From Nostoc linckia z4 (lineage in GTDB: Bacteria > Cyanobacteriota > Cyanobacteriia > Cyanobacteriales > Nostocaceae): a stretch of DNA of 64,000 nucleotides. Position numbers and translations under genes: made by a program. This document shows, one piece after another, positions 7,207 to 15,910 of this stretch (positions are counted from its first letter, which is position 1; every line of letters starts with the position of its first letter). The DNA is taken from NCBI RefSeq assembly GCF_002608075.1, contig NZ_LAHA01000006.1:22711-86710 (forward strand), in the 5' to 3' direction. The notes beneath the pieces are model-generated. The model did not search any database, had not been told where the DNA came from, and was given only the letters and a program-made list of their open reading frames with translations.

Positions 7207-9063
7207 TTAGAAGGGCAATTTATTGAATAAACCCAACGACCAGCTGATGAAAAATCCCAGGATGCTCACGACTGCTAGGATGGTTAGCATATAACCTTGG
7301 GATTGTCCAGAAATGCTGTACTTTAAACTTTGTCCGCCAATAATTGTGGCAAACCCAACTAAGTTCACTATACCGTCAACCAAATAGCGATCGCTCCAAG
7401 CAGAAATCTTAGATAGCACCGCTACTGCACTCACTACGGTGACTCGATAAACTCGGTCGATGTAAAAGTCATAACCCAACAAGTCTTGGAGAAATCTCCA
7501 TGCCAAAATTCTCGATCTTGACCAAGCTTTGTGCAGATAAATTGTAGAGCCTACACCTACTCCTAGTGCAGTAGAAGCAAACAAGGCTGACGCCACATAC
7601 CAATTAATACTTTCCCAATCAGGTAGCAGATACCATTGCTGTAGCATCAGGGGTAGAAGTAAAGTCAACACTGTCAAAGTCACCATTGGCAATGCCATCG
7701 GCCAACCAACTTCTGGCGTACGACGGGTTTTTGGTTGCGGTTTACCCCAAAAGACTAATCTAAATACTCTAGTCAAGTTCAATGCTGTTAAGCCATTGAC
7801 TATTAATAAAACTCCAATTACCCAAGGGCTAATAGTCACAAAACCGTCTGCCCATGCTAACATTGCCCAAAAGCTTCCTAATGGTAGGAGTGTCACCAGC
7901 CCTGCGGAACCGACGACGTAGGCAGTGGTAGTAGCTGGCATTCTTGACCATAAACCGCCCATTTCTGTCAAGTCTTGACTTTGGGTAGTTAAGATCACTG
8001 AACCAGAACTCATAAATAATAATGCTTTGGCGATGGCATGGGTTAAGAGCAACATCAAGGCGACACCACCTTGCTGCAAGCCAACTGCCAAAAACGCTAA
8101 CCCCATGTATGCACTGGTGGAGTGAGATAAGGCTCGTTTAATGTCTATTTGAGCTATGGATACTAATGTTGCACCAATGGCCGTCACTGTGCCCATGATT
8201 ACCAAAGCATTCAAAGCAACTGGTGATAGCGCTAACAATGGTTGTAGTTTAAATAGCAAATAAGCACCACCAGCTACTACCAAGGAATTTCGCATTACTG
8301 AGGCCGGGTTCGGCCCTTCCATTGCCTCATCTAACCACAGGTGCAACGGGAACTGGGCGCATTTCCCAGCAGGCCCAGCAATTAACGCCAACCCCAATAA
8401 TGTCGATGTCATTGGGCTTAAATTAGCCGTTTGCGCCCACTCATATAAATCGGAAAAATTCAAACTGCCGGCTGAGGTGGAAAGGGTGACTACAGCCATC
8501 AGCAGTAACAAGTCTCCCACCCGTTTGGTTAAAAACGCGTCTCGTGCCGCTGTCACTACTAACGGTTGAGCATACCAGAAACCCACCAGCAAATAAGTCG
8601 AAAGTGTCAACACTTCCAAAAGCGCATAACTCAAGAACAAAGAATCACTGATTGCTAAAGCACTCAGGGCTGCTTCAAAAAATCCCAGCAACGCAAAAAA
8701 ACGTGCTAGCGACCAGTCTTTTTCCATGTAACCCAAGGCGTAAACTTGTGCCATTAAGCTTAAGCCTGTAATTAAAACTGTTGCCCCAATACTCACTGGT
8801 GAGAGTTCTAAGGCAAAGGATAAGTCTAAATCCGCAGCTTTGAACCAGGTAACCAACAAATTTTGGGGTTCTCTATCCCAAATATCTTTAAATACAAACA
8901 AGCTATGGACGAAAGCCAAAATTGTCGTCAATAAGTTGAAGTATGCCGCAGGTCTTGGCCCTGTCCGTCGAATTATTCCCAACCCCCAGGGTAAGGTCAA
9001 AATTGCGCCGAATAAGCTATATAAAGGCACAAACCAACTCGTTAAAAATAAAAATTGACTCAT
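7207..9063 (-). CDS. ndhF4: NAD(P)H-quinone oxidoreductase subunit NdhF4 (CO2-uptake type)
   Basis: 618 residues, NuoL/NdhF family, the distal proton-pumping membrane subunit of NDH-1. Visible features are many membrane helices, the conserved segment AGPAGKCAQFPLHLWLDEAM with its lysine and the substrate-channel histidine region, and a C-terminal extension with amphipathic character (YDFYIDRVYRVTVV). First gene of the ndhF-ndhD-cup operon, transcribed away from ccmK2 across a 659 bp AT-rich divergent spacer. F3 and F4 paralogues are hard to separate by eye; F4 is favoured by context (short Cup protein, ccm neighbour, no cupS). Confidence 0.85.
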   Translation of the reverse strand: MSQFLFLTSWFVPLYSLFGAILTLPWGLGIIRRTGPRPAAYFNLLTTILAFVHSLFVFKDIWDREPQNLLVTWFKAADLDLSFALELSPVSIGATVLITGLSLMAQVYALGYMEKDWSLARFFALLGFFEAALSALAISDSLFLSYALLEVLTLSTYLLVGFWYAQPLVVTAARDAFLTKRVGDLLLLMAVVTLSTSAGSLNFSDLYEWAQTANLSPMTSTLLGLALIAGPAGKCAQFPLHLWLDEAMEGPNPASVMRNSLVVAGGAYLLFKLQPLLALSPVALNALVIMGTVTAIGATLVSIAQIDIKRALSHSTSAYMGLAFLAVGLQQGGVALMLLLTHAIAKALLFMSSGSVILTTQSQDLTEMGGLWSRMPATTTAYVVGSAGLVTLLPLGSFWAMLAWADGFVTISPWVIGVLLIVNGLTALNLTRVFRLVFWGKPQPKTRRTPEVGWPMALPMVTLTVLTLLLPLMLQQWYLLPDWESINWYVASALFASTALGVGVGSTIYLHKAWSRSRILAWRFLQDLLGYDFYIDRVYRVTVVSAVAVLSKISAWSDRYLVDGIVNLVGFATIIGGQSLKYSISGQSQGYMLTILAVVSILGFFISWSLGLFNKLPF

Positions 9064-9722
9064 TTAAATTTCCCTTGACGACTCAGCCTTAATTTTAAAA
9101 AAGCTTTCGGACAACTATTTAATTTAATTAAATTAATTTGCTAAAACCTCTACATTTGTTTACTATTGTTTAAACGAAAACTTCGGGGTATTTTTGCTTA
9201 ATTTTACCTTATTAAAGTTGATTAACATATAACTTTATATAAGCAAAAGCATTTACTTGCCTTAACATCATCCACCTTTTTACATTTGATTTCTACTTTG
9301 ACCAAAGTAATTTATTGAATATATTTGAAAAATTTATATGTTTTTTACTTAGTCATTGTACATGTAGCAAAAGTTAGGGAAATATAGAGACAGCAAAAGT
9401 TACAGCGTCTGCCACTCTTTTCCCACATCGGATTAGCCTTGGCTATGAATCTCGTTTTGTATATGTAATAAAGAAATTATAAAGCATAAGTGGCTGCTCT
9501 AGGAATCAGTAAACTTTAATTGCTTCTGGAGACAGATAAATTTTTGTTAAGTTTTTTAAAACTTTTTTATCATAAACTATTATAGTGATTTATATTGCCA
9601 GGGACGCCAAGCTTTCCTATGCTTAATTTGGAAGTGTTTTCTTAGCTCATTAAGATCAAGCTCTCCCCGTCAAAAATTTCAAATAACAGTACTGATTGGA
9701 TTAATTTTGTAGGAGTTCTGCG
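9064..9722. other. Divergent intergenic region between ndhF4 and ccmK2
   Basis: 659 bp, AT-rich and free of STRRs, unlike most gaps in this window. It must hold the promoters for both carbon operons. I see an 18-bp palindrome near ndhF4 and a good ribosome site (GTAGGAGTTCTGCG) just before ccmK2, but no confident -35/-10 pair. Confidence 0.7.
9119..9136. promoter_or_regulatory. Perfect 18-bp AT palindrome, candidate LysR-type operator
   Basis: TTAATTTAATTAAATTAA reads identically on both strands and lies 56 bp upstream of the ndhF4 start. CmpR-type sites are reported as TTA-N7/8-TAA and LysR boxes as T-N11-A, both of which fit this palindrome. A cmpR-like gene lies 5 kb away in the same cluster. 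The regulatory role is inferred; such AT palindromes can also arise by chance. Confidence 0.35.
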
Positions 9723-10031
9723 ATGCCAATTGCAGTTGGAATGATTGAAACGAAGGGCTTTCCAGCAGTCGTGGAAGCTGCGGATGCGATGGTGAAAGCA
9801 GCCCGTGTCACTTTAGTAGGGTACGAGAAAATTGGTAGCGCTCGTGTCACCGTGATTGTTAGGGGAGATGTATCGGAAGTTCAAGCTTCCGTAGCTGCTG
9901 GCGTGGAAGCGGCGAGAAGAGTTAATGGTGGTGAAGTTTTATCCACACATATAATTGCTCGTCCTCACGAAAACCTAGAATATGTCTTGCCGATACGTTA
10001 TACAGAGGCTGTGGAACAATTCCGTACCTAA
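9723..10031 (+). CDS. ccmK2: Carboxysome shell hexamer protein CcmK2
   Basis: 102 residues, a single bacterial microcompartment (BMC) domain. It starts [20 protein letters not shown] and carries the pore-lining motif KIGSA. CcmK hexamers tile the facets of the beta-carboxysome shell and let bicarbonate and RuBP pass. A strong ribosome site (AGGAG) sits 9 bases before the ATG. Being the shorter, first copy in a K-K-L-M-N order, it corresponds to CcmK2 of Synechocystis. A 94 bp gap separates it from the next copy. Confidence 0.95.
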   Translation: MPIAVGMIETKGFPAVVEAADAMVKAARVTLVGYEKIGSARVTVIVRGDVSEVQASVAAGVEAARRVNGGEVLSTHIIARPHENLEYVLPIRYTEAVEQFRT

Positions 10032-10125
10032 AAGGTGTTTAACAAAGTAATTAGCACTTTTGTTGTTTTTTCGATCATCATCTGAGTGTGTCCAAAGCTA
10101 AAACTTTAAATAGGAATTAAAACTA

Positions 10126-10470
10126 ATGTCGATCGCAGTAGGAATGGTTGAAACGCTAGGCTTTCCGGCGGTAGTGGAAGCTGCTGATGCGATGGTGAAA
10201 GCAGCCCGCGTCACCTTGGTGGGTTATGAAAAAATCGGTAGTGGTAGGGTAACAGTAATTGTGCGGGGAGACGTATCAGAAGTTCAAGCTTCTGTAGCCG
10301 CAGGAGTTGAATCTGTGAAGCGAGTTAACGGCGGACAGGTACTTTCTACTCATATCATTGCACGTCCTCACGAAAACTTAGAATATGTCCTGCCAATTCG
10401 TTATACAGAAGACGTAGAGCAATTCCGGGAAAATGTGAATGCAATTCGTCCTTTTGGTAGAAGACCATAA
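10126..10470 (+). CDS. ccmK1: Carboxysome shell hexamer protein CcmK1
   Basis: 114 residues, a BMC-domain hexamer protein nearly identical to CcmK2 through the core (KIGSG pore loop, [17 protein letters not shown]). It has a short extra C-terminal tail ending IRPFGRRP, the feature that distinguishes CcmK1. It forms shell facets, probably mixed with CcmK2. The spacer before it contains a weak AAAGT/ACTTT inverted repeat with a T run (about 10039-10070) that could tune read-through. ccmL follows after 6 bp, so the two are translated from one mRNA. Confidence 0.95.
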   Translation: MSIAVGMVETLGFPAVVEAADAMVKAARVTLVGYEKIGSGRVTVIVRGDVSEVQASVAAGVESVKRVNGGQVLSTHIIARPHENLEYVLPIRYTEDVEQFRENVNAIRPFGRRP

Positions 10471-10476
10471 TTTGTA

Positions 10477-10779
10477 ATGCAAGTTGCCAAAGTTCGCGGC
10501 ACAGTAGTTAGCACCCAAAAAGACCCAAGTCTTAGAGGTGTGAAACTACTGTTGTTACAATTGGTGGATGAAGAGGGAAACATCTTGCCACAGTATGAAG
10601 TAGCAGCAGATACTGTGGGAGCAGGAATAGATGAGTGGGTACTTGTCACTCGTGGCAGTGCCGCTCGTCAAATTGATGGCAATGGACAGCGTCCATTAGA
10701 TGCAGCAGTGGTGGCAATTATAGACACCATTCACGTTGCAGATCGCCTAATTTACAGCAAAAAAGATCAATATAGATAG
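10477..10779 (+). CDS. ccmL: Carboxysome vertex pentamer protein CcmL
   Basis: 100 residues, EutN/CcmL family. The N-terminus MQVAKVRGTVVSTQKDPSL and the GSAARQ segment are typical. CcmL pentamers cap the twelve vertices of the icosahedral shell. The start lies 6 bp after ccmK1. The downstream gap to ccmM is 241 bp and filled with heptamer repeats, with no terminator seen. Confidence 0.95.
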   Translation: MQVAKVRGTVVSTQKDPSLRGVKLLLLQLVDEEGNILPQYEVAADTVGAGIDEWVLVTRGSAARQIDGNGQRPLDAAVVAIIDTIHVADRLIYSKKDQYR

Positions 10780-10796
10780 TCAACGGTTAGAGAAGT

Positions 10797-10999
10797 TAGG
10801 AGTGAGCAGTGAGAAGTGAGAAGTGAGAAGTGAGAAGTTAGGAGTGAGGAGTGAGGAGTTAGGAGTAAGAAGTTAGGAGTTAGGAGTTAAAACCCATAAC
10901 TCATAACTCATAACTCATAACTCATAACTCATAATCCATAACCCATAACCCATAACTCATAACTCATAACTCATAACTCATAACTCATAACTCATAACT
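10797..10999. repeat. STRR heptamer array between ccmL and ccmM
   Basis: Two kinds of unit: AGTGAGA/AGTTAGG-type heptamers (about 10797-10890), then a long AACTCAT array (about 10892-10999). The two halves are roughly complementary (AGTTAGG against AACTCAT/CCTAACT types), so the transcript could fold into an imperfect hairpin inside the ccm operon. Confidence 0.85.
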
Positions 11000-11020
11000 T
11001 AATTCAGGAGGAATCTCGCG

Positions 11021-12679
11021 ATGGTAGTCCGCAGCACGGCGGCCCCCCCAACCCCGTGGTCAAGGAATTTAGCCGAACCCGACATCCATGAAACTGCCTT
11101 CGTACACAAATTTTCCAATTTGATTGGTGATGTACGCATAGGTGCAAACGTAATCGTTGCTCCGGGGACTACGATTAGGGCGGATGAAGGCACACCTTTT
11201 TATCTTGGTGAAAACACAAATGTCCAAGATGGAGTTGTGATTCATGGATTAGAGCAAGGTCGAGTAGTTGGCGATGACCAAGACAAATACTCGGTGTGGA
11301 TAGGCAAAAATGCTTGCATTACCCACATGGCTCTCATTCATGGGCCAGCTTATGTTGGAGACAATTCTTTCATTGGCTTTCGCTCTACAGTGTTTAATGC
11401 CAGGGTAGGTGCAGGTTGCATCGTGATGATGCACGCTTTGATTCAAGATGTAGAAATTCCGCCGGGTAAGTATATACCTTCAGGAGCGATAATTACCACC
11501 CAACAGCAAGCCGATCGCTTGCCAGACGTGCAAGACCGGGATAAGGAATTCGCTCATCATGTGGTTGGGATTAATCAGGCACTACGAGCTGGTTATCTCT
11601 GTGCTGAGGACGTAAAATGTATTGCGCCGATTCGGGACGAAATCGCTAAATCTTATACAGGTAATGGTATTACTGTTTTAGAGTTGGAAAGGAGTAATGA
11701 CGTGGGAAGTAATAGCTTGGGTGCAGAAACCATAGAGCAATTGCGCTATTTATTACAGCAAGGCTATAAGATTGGCACGGAGCATGTAGACCAAAGACGT
11801 TTCCGCACAGGATCTTGGACTAGTTGCCAGCCCATCGAACCGAGATCTTTAGGAGAAGCGATCGCTTCTTTAGAAAGTTGTCTGAGAGACCACACAGGCG
11901 AATACGTGCGGCTGTTTGGCATTGATAAAGGTAGACGCCGGGTATTAGAAACCATTATCCAACGTCCTGATGGTGAAGCCAAACCTACCACCACCTTTAA
12001 AGCTCCTGCTAGTTCTGGCAATGGCAGCTACAGCAGCAATTACAACAGCAATGGTAACGGCTCTGGCAGTGGCAAAATTAACAGTGAAACAGCAGAGCAA
12101 ATCCGACAACTGTTGGCTGGTGGTTATAAAATTGGTACCGAACACGTAGATGAACGCCGTTTCCGCACTGGTTCTTGGAGTAGTTGCAAGCCAATTGAAG
12201 CAACTTCCACAAATGCAGTAATTTCCGCAGTGGAAGAATGTATAGATAACCACCAAGGCGAATATGTGCGTTTAATTGGTATTGACACCAAGGCCAAGCG
12301 GCGCGTGCTAGAAAGTATCATTCAACGTCCTAACGGTCAAGTAGCTTCCTCTAGTAGCCAGAAATCTTCATTCACCAGCAGTGGCGGCTCTTCGACAACT
12401 ACAACAGCTACCAGTACTCGTTTGGATTCTGAAGTAGTAGACCAGCTCAAACAATTGTTAGCTGGAGGCTATAAAATTAGCATCGAACACGTAGACCAAA
12501 GACGTTTCCGTACAGGCTCTTGGACTAGTACGGGTCAAATTCAAGCCTCTTCACAAAGAGAAGCGATCGCAGCGGTAGAAGGACTCCTTGGCGAATTCCC
12601 AGGAGAATATGTACGGTTGATTGGTATTGACCCCAAAGCCAAGCGCCGGGTACTAGAAACGATTATTCAACGACCTTAA
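11021..12679 (+). CDS. ccmM: Carboxysome assembly protein CcmM (gamma-carbonic anhydrase plus three Rubisco small-subunit-like domains)
   Basis: 552 residues. Residues 1 to about 210 form a left-handed beta-helix gamma-carbonic anhydrase with the metal-site histidine segments DGVVIHG and [12 protein letters not shown], plus Cys194 and Cys200, the pair whose disulfide activates the enzyme in Thermosynechococcus. Three small-subunit-like domains follow (starting near 234, 352 and 471), each with [16 protein letters not shown] and ending IIQRP, joined by Ser/Gly/Asn linkers. They condense Rubisco in the carboxysome core. Domains 1 and 2 keep a cysteine pair (W.SC.PIE and the later SC or EC); domain 3 has lost both. 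A strong AGGAGG ribosome site precedes the ATG. An internal start gives the short form. Confidence 0.97.
   Translation: MVVRSTAAPPTPWSRNLAEPDIHETAFVHKFSNLIGDVRIGANVIVAPGTTIRADEGTPFYLGENTNVQDGVVIHGLEQGRVVGDDQDKYSVWIGKNACITHMALIHGPAYVGDNSFIGFRSTVFNARVGAGCIVMMHALIQDVEIPPGKYIPSGAIITTQQQADRLPDVQDRDKEFAHHVVGINQALRAGYLCAEDVKCIAPIRDEIAKSYTGNGITVLELERSNDVGSNSLGAETIEQLRYLLQQGYKIGTEHVDQRRFRTGSWTSCQPIEPRSLGEAIASLESCLRDHTGEYVRLFGIDKGRRRVLETIIQRPDGEAKPTTTFKAPASSGNGSYSSNYNSNGNGSGSGKINSETAEQIRQLLAGGYKIGTEHVDERRFRTGSWSSCKPIEATSTNAVISAVEECIDNHQGEYVRLIGIDTKAKRRVLESIIQRPNGQVASSSSQKSSFTSSGGSSTTTTATSTRLDSEVVDQLKQLLAGGYKISIEHVDQRRFRTGSWTSTGQIQASSQREAIAAVEGLLGEFPGEYVRLIGIDPKAKRRVLETIIQRP
11691..11704 (+). promoter_or_regulatory. 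Internal ribosome site and GTG start for short CcmM (CcmM35-like)
   Basis: GGAG at 11691-11694 is followed after 7 bases by an in-frame GTG at 11702 (residue 228), exactly between the carbonic anhydrase domain and the first Rubisco-like domain. The product would be about 325 residues, close to the CcmM35 form shown in Synechococcus to arise by internal translation initiation. Confidence 0.75.
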
Positions 12680-12830
12680 GCAGTTAGGAGTTAGGAGTTA
12701 GGAGTTAGGAGTTAGAAGTTAGGAATTGAAACAGATTGTTAATTCATAGCTCTGAACTTAAAATTTATAACTCCTCACTTTTAACTAACTCCTCACTCTT
12801 CACTCCTAACTTCTTAACTCTCTAATTTCT
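12677..12830. repeat. STRR cluster between ccmM and ccmN
   Basis: AGTTAGG heptamers are followed by AACTCCTCACTC-type units of roughly opposite sense, giving an imperfect inverted arrangement in the 175 bp gap. No terminator T-run is seen, so ccmN is probably still co-transcribed. Confidence 0.8.
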
Positions 12831-12854
12831 TCTGCCTTCCGAGGTTAAATTTCC

Positions 12855-13613
12855 ATGTCTGTGCCGCCACTGCGCCTCAGCAACAACTTTGAATCTTACA
12901 TTAGTGGTGAGGTGACTGTTCATCCAAGCGCGGTACTCGCACCTGGGGTAATACTCCAAGCAGCTGCAAATAGCAAAATCATCATTGGCCCAGGAGTCTG
13001 TATTGGCATGGGGTCGATTCTCCAAGTTCATGAAGGAACCCTAGAGGTGGAAGCCGGGGCAAATCTCGGAGCGGGGTTTTTGATGGTTGGCAATGGCAAA
13101 ATTGGGGCAAATGCTTGCATTGGTTCAGCAACAACAGTTTTCAATTCTTCAGTTGAACCCGGACAAGTAATTCCACCAGGTTCGATTTTGGGAGACACCA
13201 GTCGGCAAATTAGTCAAACAAAACAACTTAGTCCATCCCCAGATAATCCACCTGCTACAAGCGCAGAAAACAACAACAATAATGGCTTGGGGGAAGGCGA
13301 AGAAAAGTTAATTTCCTCAACTAACTTCTCCGCTTCGGCTTTTGTAGAATTAAAAGGGCGATCGCTTTCTTTCTTTAAATCTTCCGCTAGTGCTGAAAGC
13401 CAGTCTCCTCCACCACCGCCCAAACCTGTTAATGAGGCGGAACCTAATTTAGAACCAGCAGCCCCAGAAGAACCAACTCAACCAACCACAGAATCCCCCA
13501 ATAGCTTCGGGACTCAAATTTATGGGCAAGGCAGTATAAACAGACTGTTGACCACTTTGTTTCCCCATAGACAATCCTTGAGCAACCCAAACTCTGACGA
13601 TCAGTCCGAGTAA
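12855..13613 (+). CDS. ccmN: Carboxysome assembly protein CcmN
   Basis: 252 residues in three parts. Residues 1 to about 120 are hexapeptide-repeat beta-helix (IIIGPGVCIGMGSILQVHEG and similar), which binds the CcmM carbonic anhydrase-like domain. The middle is a long Pro/Asn/Glu-rich disordered linker. The C-terminal amphipathic helix (IYGQGSINRLLTTLFPHR) is the encapsulation peptide that docks the core to CcmK shell proteins. The order after ccmM is standard. A run of codons for PPPPPK and NNNNN marks low-complexity drift in the linker. Confidence 0.95.
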   Translation: MSVPPLRLSNNFESYISGEVTVHPSAVLAPGVILQAAANSKIIIGPGVCIGMGSILQVHEGTLEVEAGANLGAGFLMVGNGKIGANACIGSATTVFNSSVEPGQVIPPGSILGDTSRQISQTKQLSPSPDNPPATSAENNNNNGLGEGEEKLISSTNFSASAFVELKGRSLSFFKSSASAESQSPPPPPKPVNEAEPNLEPAAPEEPTQPTTESPNSFGTQIYGQGSINRLLTTLFPHRQSLSNPNSDDQSE

Positions 13614-13660
13614 GTGTTAATTGTAAGTTGTCGGCTTTTTCCGTATCTTGGAAAATTCAT

Positions 13661-14449
13661 ATGGAAACATTTAATCAACAGTCTATGAATACTATGCGTT
13701 CATCGGGTCAATTTGACGACCTTAAGGATACTGCCTTGGGCTTAGTTTCTACCCTTAGCTTCCCGGCGATCGTTGGCACGGCGGATATGATGCTCAAATC
13801 AGCTGGAGTTCACCTCGTTGGCTATGAAAAGATTGGTAGCGGTCATTGTACCGCCATCGTTCGGGGTGGAATTGCTGATGTCCGCCTTGCTGTAGAATCA
13901 GGCGTTCAAACTGCCGAACAATTTGGTCAGTTGGTTTCTAGTTTGGTGATTCCTCGGCCTTATCCCAATTTAGATATTGTGCTTCCCATCACAGCTCGTT
14001 TCACTAAATTGATGGAGGAAGGTAGTCACAGCCGTTTGAGTAATCAGGCAATTGGTTTGGTAGAAACGCGGGGATTTCCAGCAATGGTGGGCGCTTGTGA
14101 TGCCATGCTCAAAGCTGCTGATGTGCATCTAGCAGCTTATGAAAAAATAGGTGCGGGGTTGTGTACGGCGATTATTCGTGGTTCAGTAGCCAATGTTGCT
14201 GTAGCAGTGGAAGCAGGAATGTTTGAGGCAGAACGCATTGGGGAATTAAATGCTGTGATGGTGATTCCTCGTCCCCTAGACGAAATGGAACAAACTTTAC
14301 CGTTAGCAAGTTGTTGGATAGAACGAAGTCAACCCTTGAACTTGCCTGTAAATATTAAAGAGCAAGTAGCCGAAATCGAAATGTTAAGATTACCAGATTT
14401 AACGAAGTTACCAACAAAAATTGCAGAAGAAGTATGGAATGATGAATGA
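13661..14449 (+). CDS. ccmO: Carboxysome shell protein CcmO (tandem BMC domains)
   Basis: About 262 residues with two fused BMC domains: ALGLVSTLSFPAIVGTADMM with KIGSG, and AIGLVETRGFPAMVGACDAM with KIGAG. Each covers about 85 residues. CcmO is required for shell closure in beta-carboxysomes and forms pseudohexamers from trimers. I use the ATG at 13661; a TTG 33 bp upstream is also open. It is the last gene of ccmKKLMNO. The stop codon lies within a small GAATGAT repeat that, with the following sequence (about 14436-14492), can fold as an imperfect hairpin and may be the operon's end. Confidence 0.93.
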   Translation: METFNQQSMNTMRSSGQFDDLKDTALGLVSTLSFPAIVGTADMMLKSAGVHLVGYEKIGSGHCTAIVRGGIADVRLAVESGVQTAEQFGQLVSSLVIPRPYPNLDIVLPITARFTKLMEEGSHSRLSNQAIGLVETRGFPAMVGACDAMLKAADVHLAAYEKIGAGLCTAIIRGSVANVAVAVEAGMFEAERIGELNAVMVIPRPLDEMEQTLPLASCWIERSQPLNLPVNIKEQVAEIEMLRLPDLTKLPTKIAEEVWNDE

Positions 14450-14707
14450 TGAATGATAAAGTGTGAAAAATTCACATTCATTATTCAACATTCATCGTCT
14501 GCTAGAAGGCATCTTACGCTTTTCTTATTGTTCTGATAATAGCTTCTTCAATCCATAAGTCAAATATTTTTCTACTAATAGCGATAATAGAGTTTTATCT
14601 ATAATTAATAAAACTCATCAGTTTCTATAACCATCGCTACATCATTGACCGCTGTTCAGTAATACTAGATATATATCTATGAATCGCTATTTACAGGAGA
14701 ACTACCC

Positions 14708-15649
14708 TTGAATCAAGCGACGCTGCACCAATTAAAAGTCTTCGAGGCAGCGGCACGGCACAGTAGCTTTACTCGTGCTGCTGAGGAATTATTTCTCACC
14801 CAACCTACCGTTTCCATGCAGATTAAGCAATTGACAAAATCGGTAGGGTTACCATTATTTGAGCAGGTAGGTAAGCGGTTATATTTGACGGAGGCAGGAA
14901 GAGAATTATATGCCACTTGTCGGCAAATTTTTGATAATATAGCCCAGTTTGAAATGAAAGTGGCAGATTTAAAAGGGCTAAAACAAGGACAACTAAAGTT
15001 GGCAGTGATTACAACAGCGAAATATTTTATACCACGTTTGTTAGGGAAGTTTTGCGAACTTTATCCAGGTATTGATATCTCATTACAAGTGACGAATCAC
15101 GAACAAATTTTAGAACGGATGTCTCAAAATCTGGATGACTTATATATTATGAGTCAAATTCCAGAGAATATGGATATAACTTGCCAACCATTTTTAGAAA
15201 ATCCTTTAATAGTTTTTGCCCCAATAAATCATCCTTTATCCCATGAGAAAAATATTCCCATACACCGCCTAGCTGAAGAACCTTTTATTATGCGGGAACC
15301 AGGTTCCGGAACCCGTCGTGCTGTGCAAAGCTTATTTGACGAACAAGCTGTGAAGGTAAAAGTTAAGTTGGAATTGGGAAGTAACGAAGCAATTAAACAA
15401 GCGATCGTCGGTGGTTTAGGAATTTCTGTTTTATCTCGTCATACTTTACTATTGGACGCTTCACAGTTCAGCATTTTAGATGTCCAACATTTCCCCATTC
15501 ACCGAAATTGGTACATGGTGTATCCATCTGGGAAACAGCTATCTATTGTTGCTCGTGCTTATTATGATTATTTACTAGCTGCGGCCAAAAATATCGTAGA
15601 GCAAAACGCTACTTATATTTATAGTGCAGTTGAAGCAGGTAACAGATAA
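14708..15649 (+). CDS. cmpR: LysR-type transcriptional regulator, CmpR-like
   Basis: 313 residues. The N-terminal winged helix (LHQLKVFEAAARHSSFTRAA, then QPTVSMQIKQL) is followed by a LysR effector domain (VFAPINHPLS, FIMREPGSGTR, LGSNEAIKQAIVGGLGISVL). The wording is closer to CmpR, activator of the bicarbonate transporter genes, than to NdhR/RbcR as I remember them; CmpR activity responds to 2-phosphoglycolate and RuBP in Synechococcus. The start is a TTG at 14708 with AGGAG 8-9 bases upstream. It sits directly after the ccm operon in the same direction, so it probably controls inorganic-carbon genes, possibly including these. Confidence 0.85.
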   Translation: MNQATLHQLKVFEAAARHSSFTRAAEELFLTQPTVSMQIKQLTKSVGLPLFEQVGKRLYLTEAGRELYATCRQIFDNIAQFEMKVADLKGLKQGQLKLAVITTAKYFIPRLLGKFCELYPGIDISLQVTNHEQILERMSQNLDDLYIMSQIPENMDITCQPFLENPLIVFAPINHPLSHEKNIPIHRLAEEPFIMREPGSGTRRAVQSLFDEQAVKVKVKLELGSNEAIKQAIVGGLGISVLSRHTLLLDASQFSILDVQHFPIHRNWYMVYPSGKQLSIVARAYYDYLLAAAKNIVEQNATYIYSAVEAGNR

Positions 15650-15655
15650 ATATAT

Positions 15656-15815
15656 ATTGGGCATAGGGCATAGGGCATGGGGCATTGGGTATGGGGAATG
15701 TTGGATGAGTTTAATACTCGGCGACGAATATTTGATATTTGTGAATGAATCTTTGAACTCTCCTCCTCTGCCCCATGTTCCATGCCCTATCCCCCATGCC
15801 CCATCTCCCACGATG
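15656..15815. repeat. STRR cluster in inverted arrangement between cmpR and muiA-like gene
   Basis: GGGCATA/GGGCATG heptamers at about 15659-15700 are matched by CCCCATG/CCCTATC units at about 15770-15810 in the opposite sense, so the region can fold into a long imperfect hairpin. Such a structure could end transcription from cmpR, though there is no classical T-run. Confidence 0.75.
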
Positions 15816-15910
15816 GATTTTTAATTTTCAATTCCCCAAGGGGTTGACGCTCAGGCCAGGAAACATTAAAAATTAACCAGCGAACCATTCAAAATGGGGG
15901 AAAACTAACG

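Noticed and set aside
10797-10999. Regular repeats resembling a CRISPR array
   Set aside because: Units are 7 bases with no spacers; these are STRR heptamers, as at the other arrays in this window.
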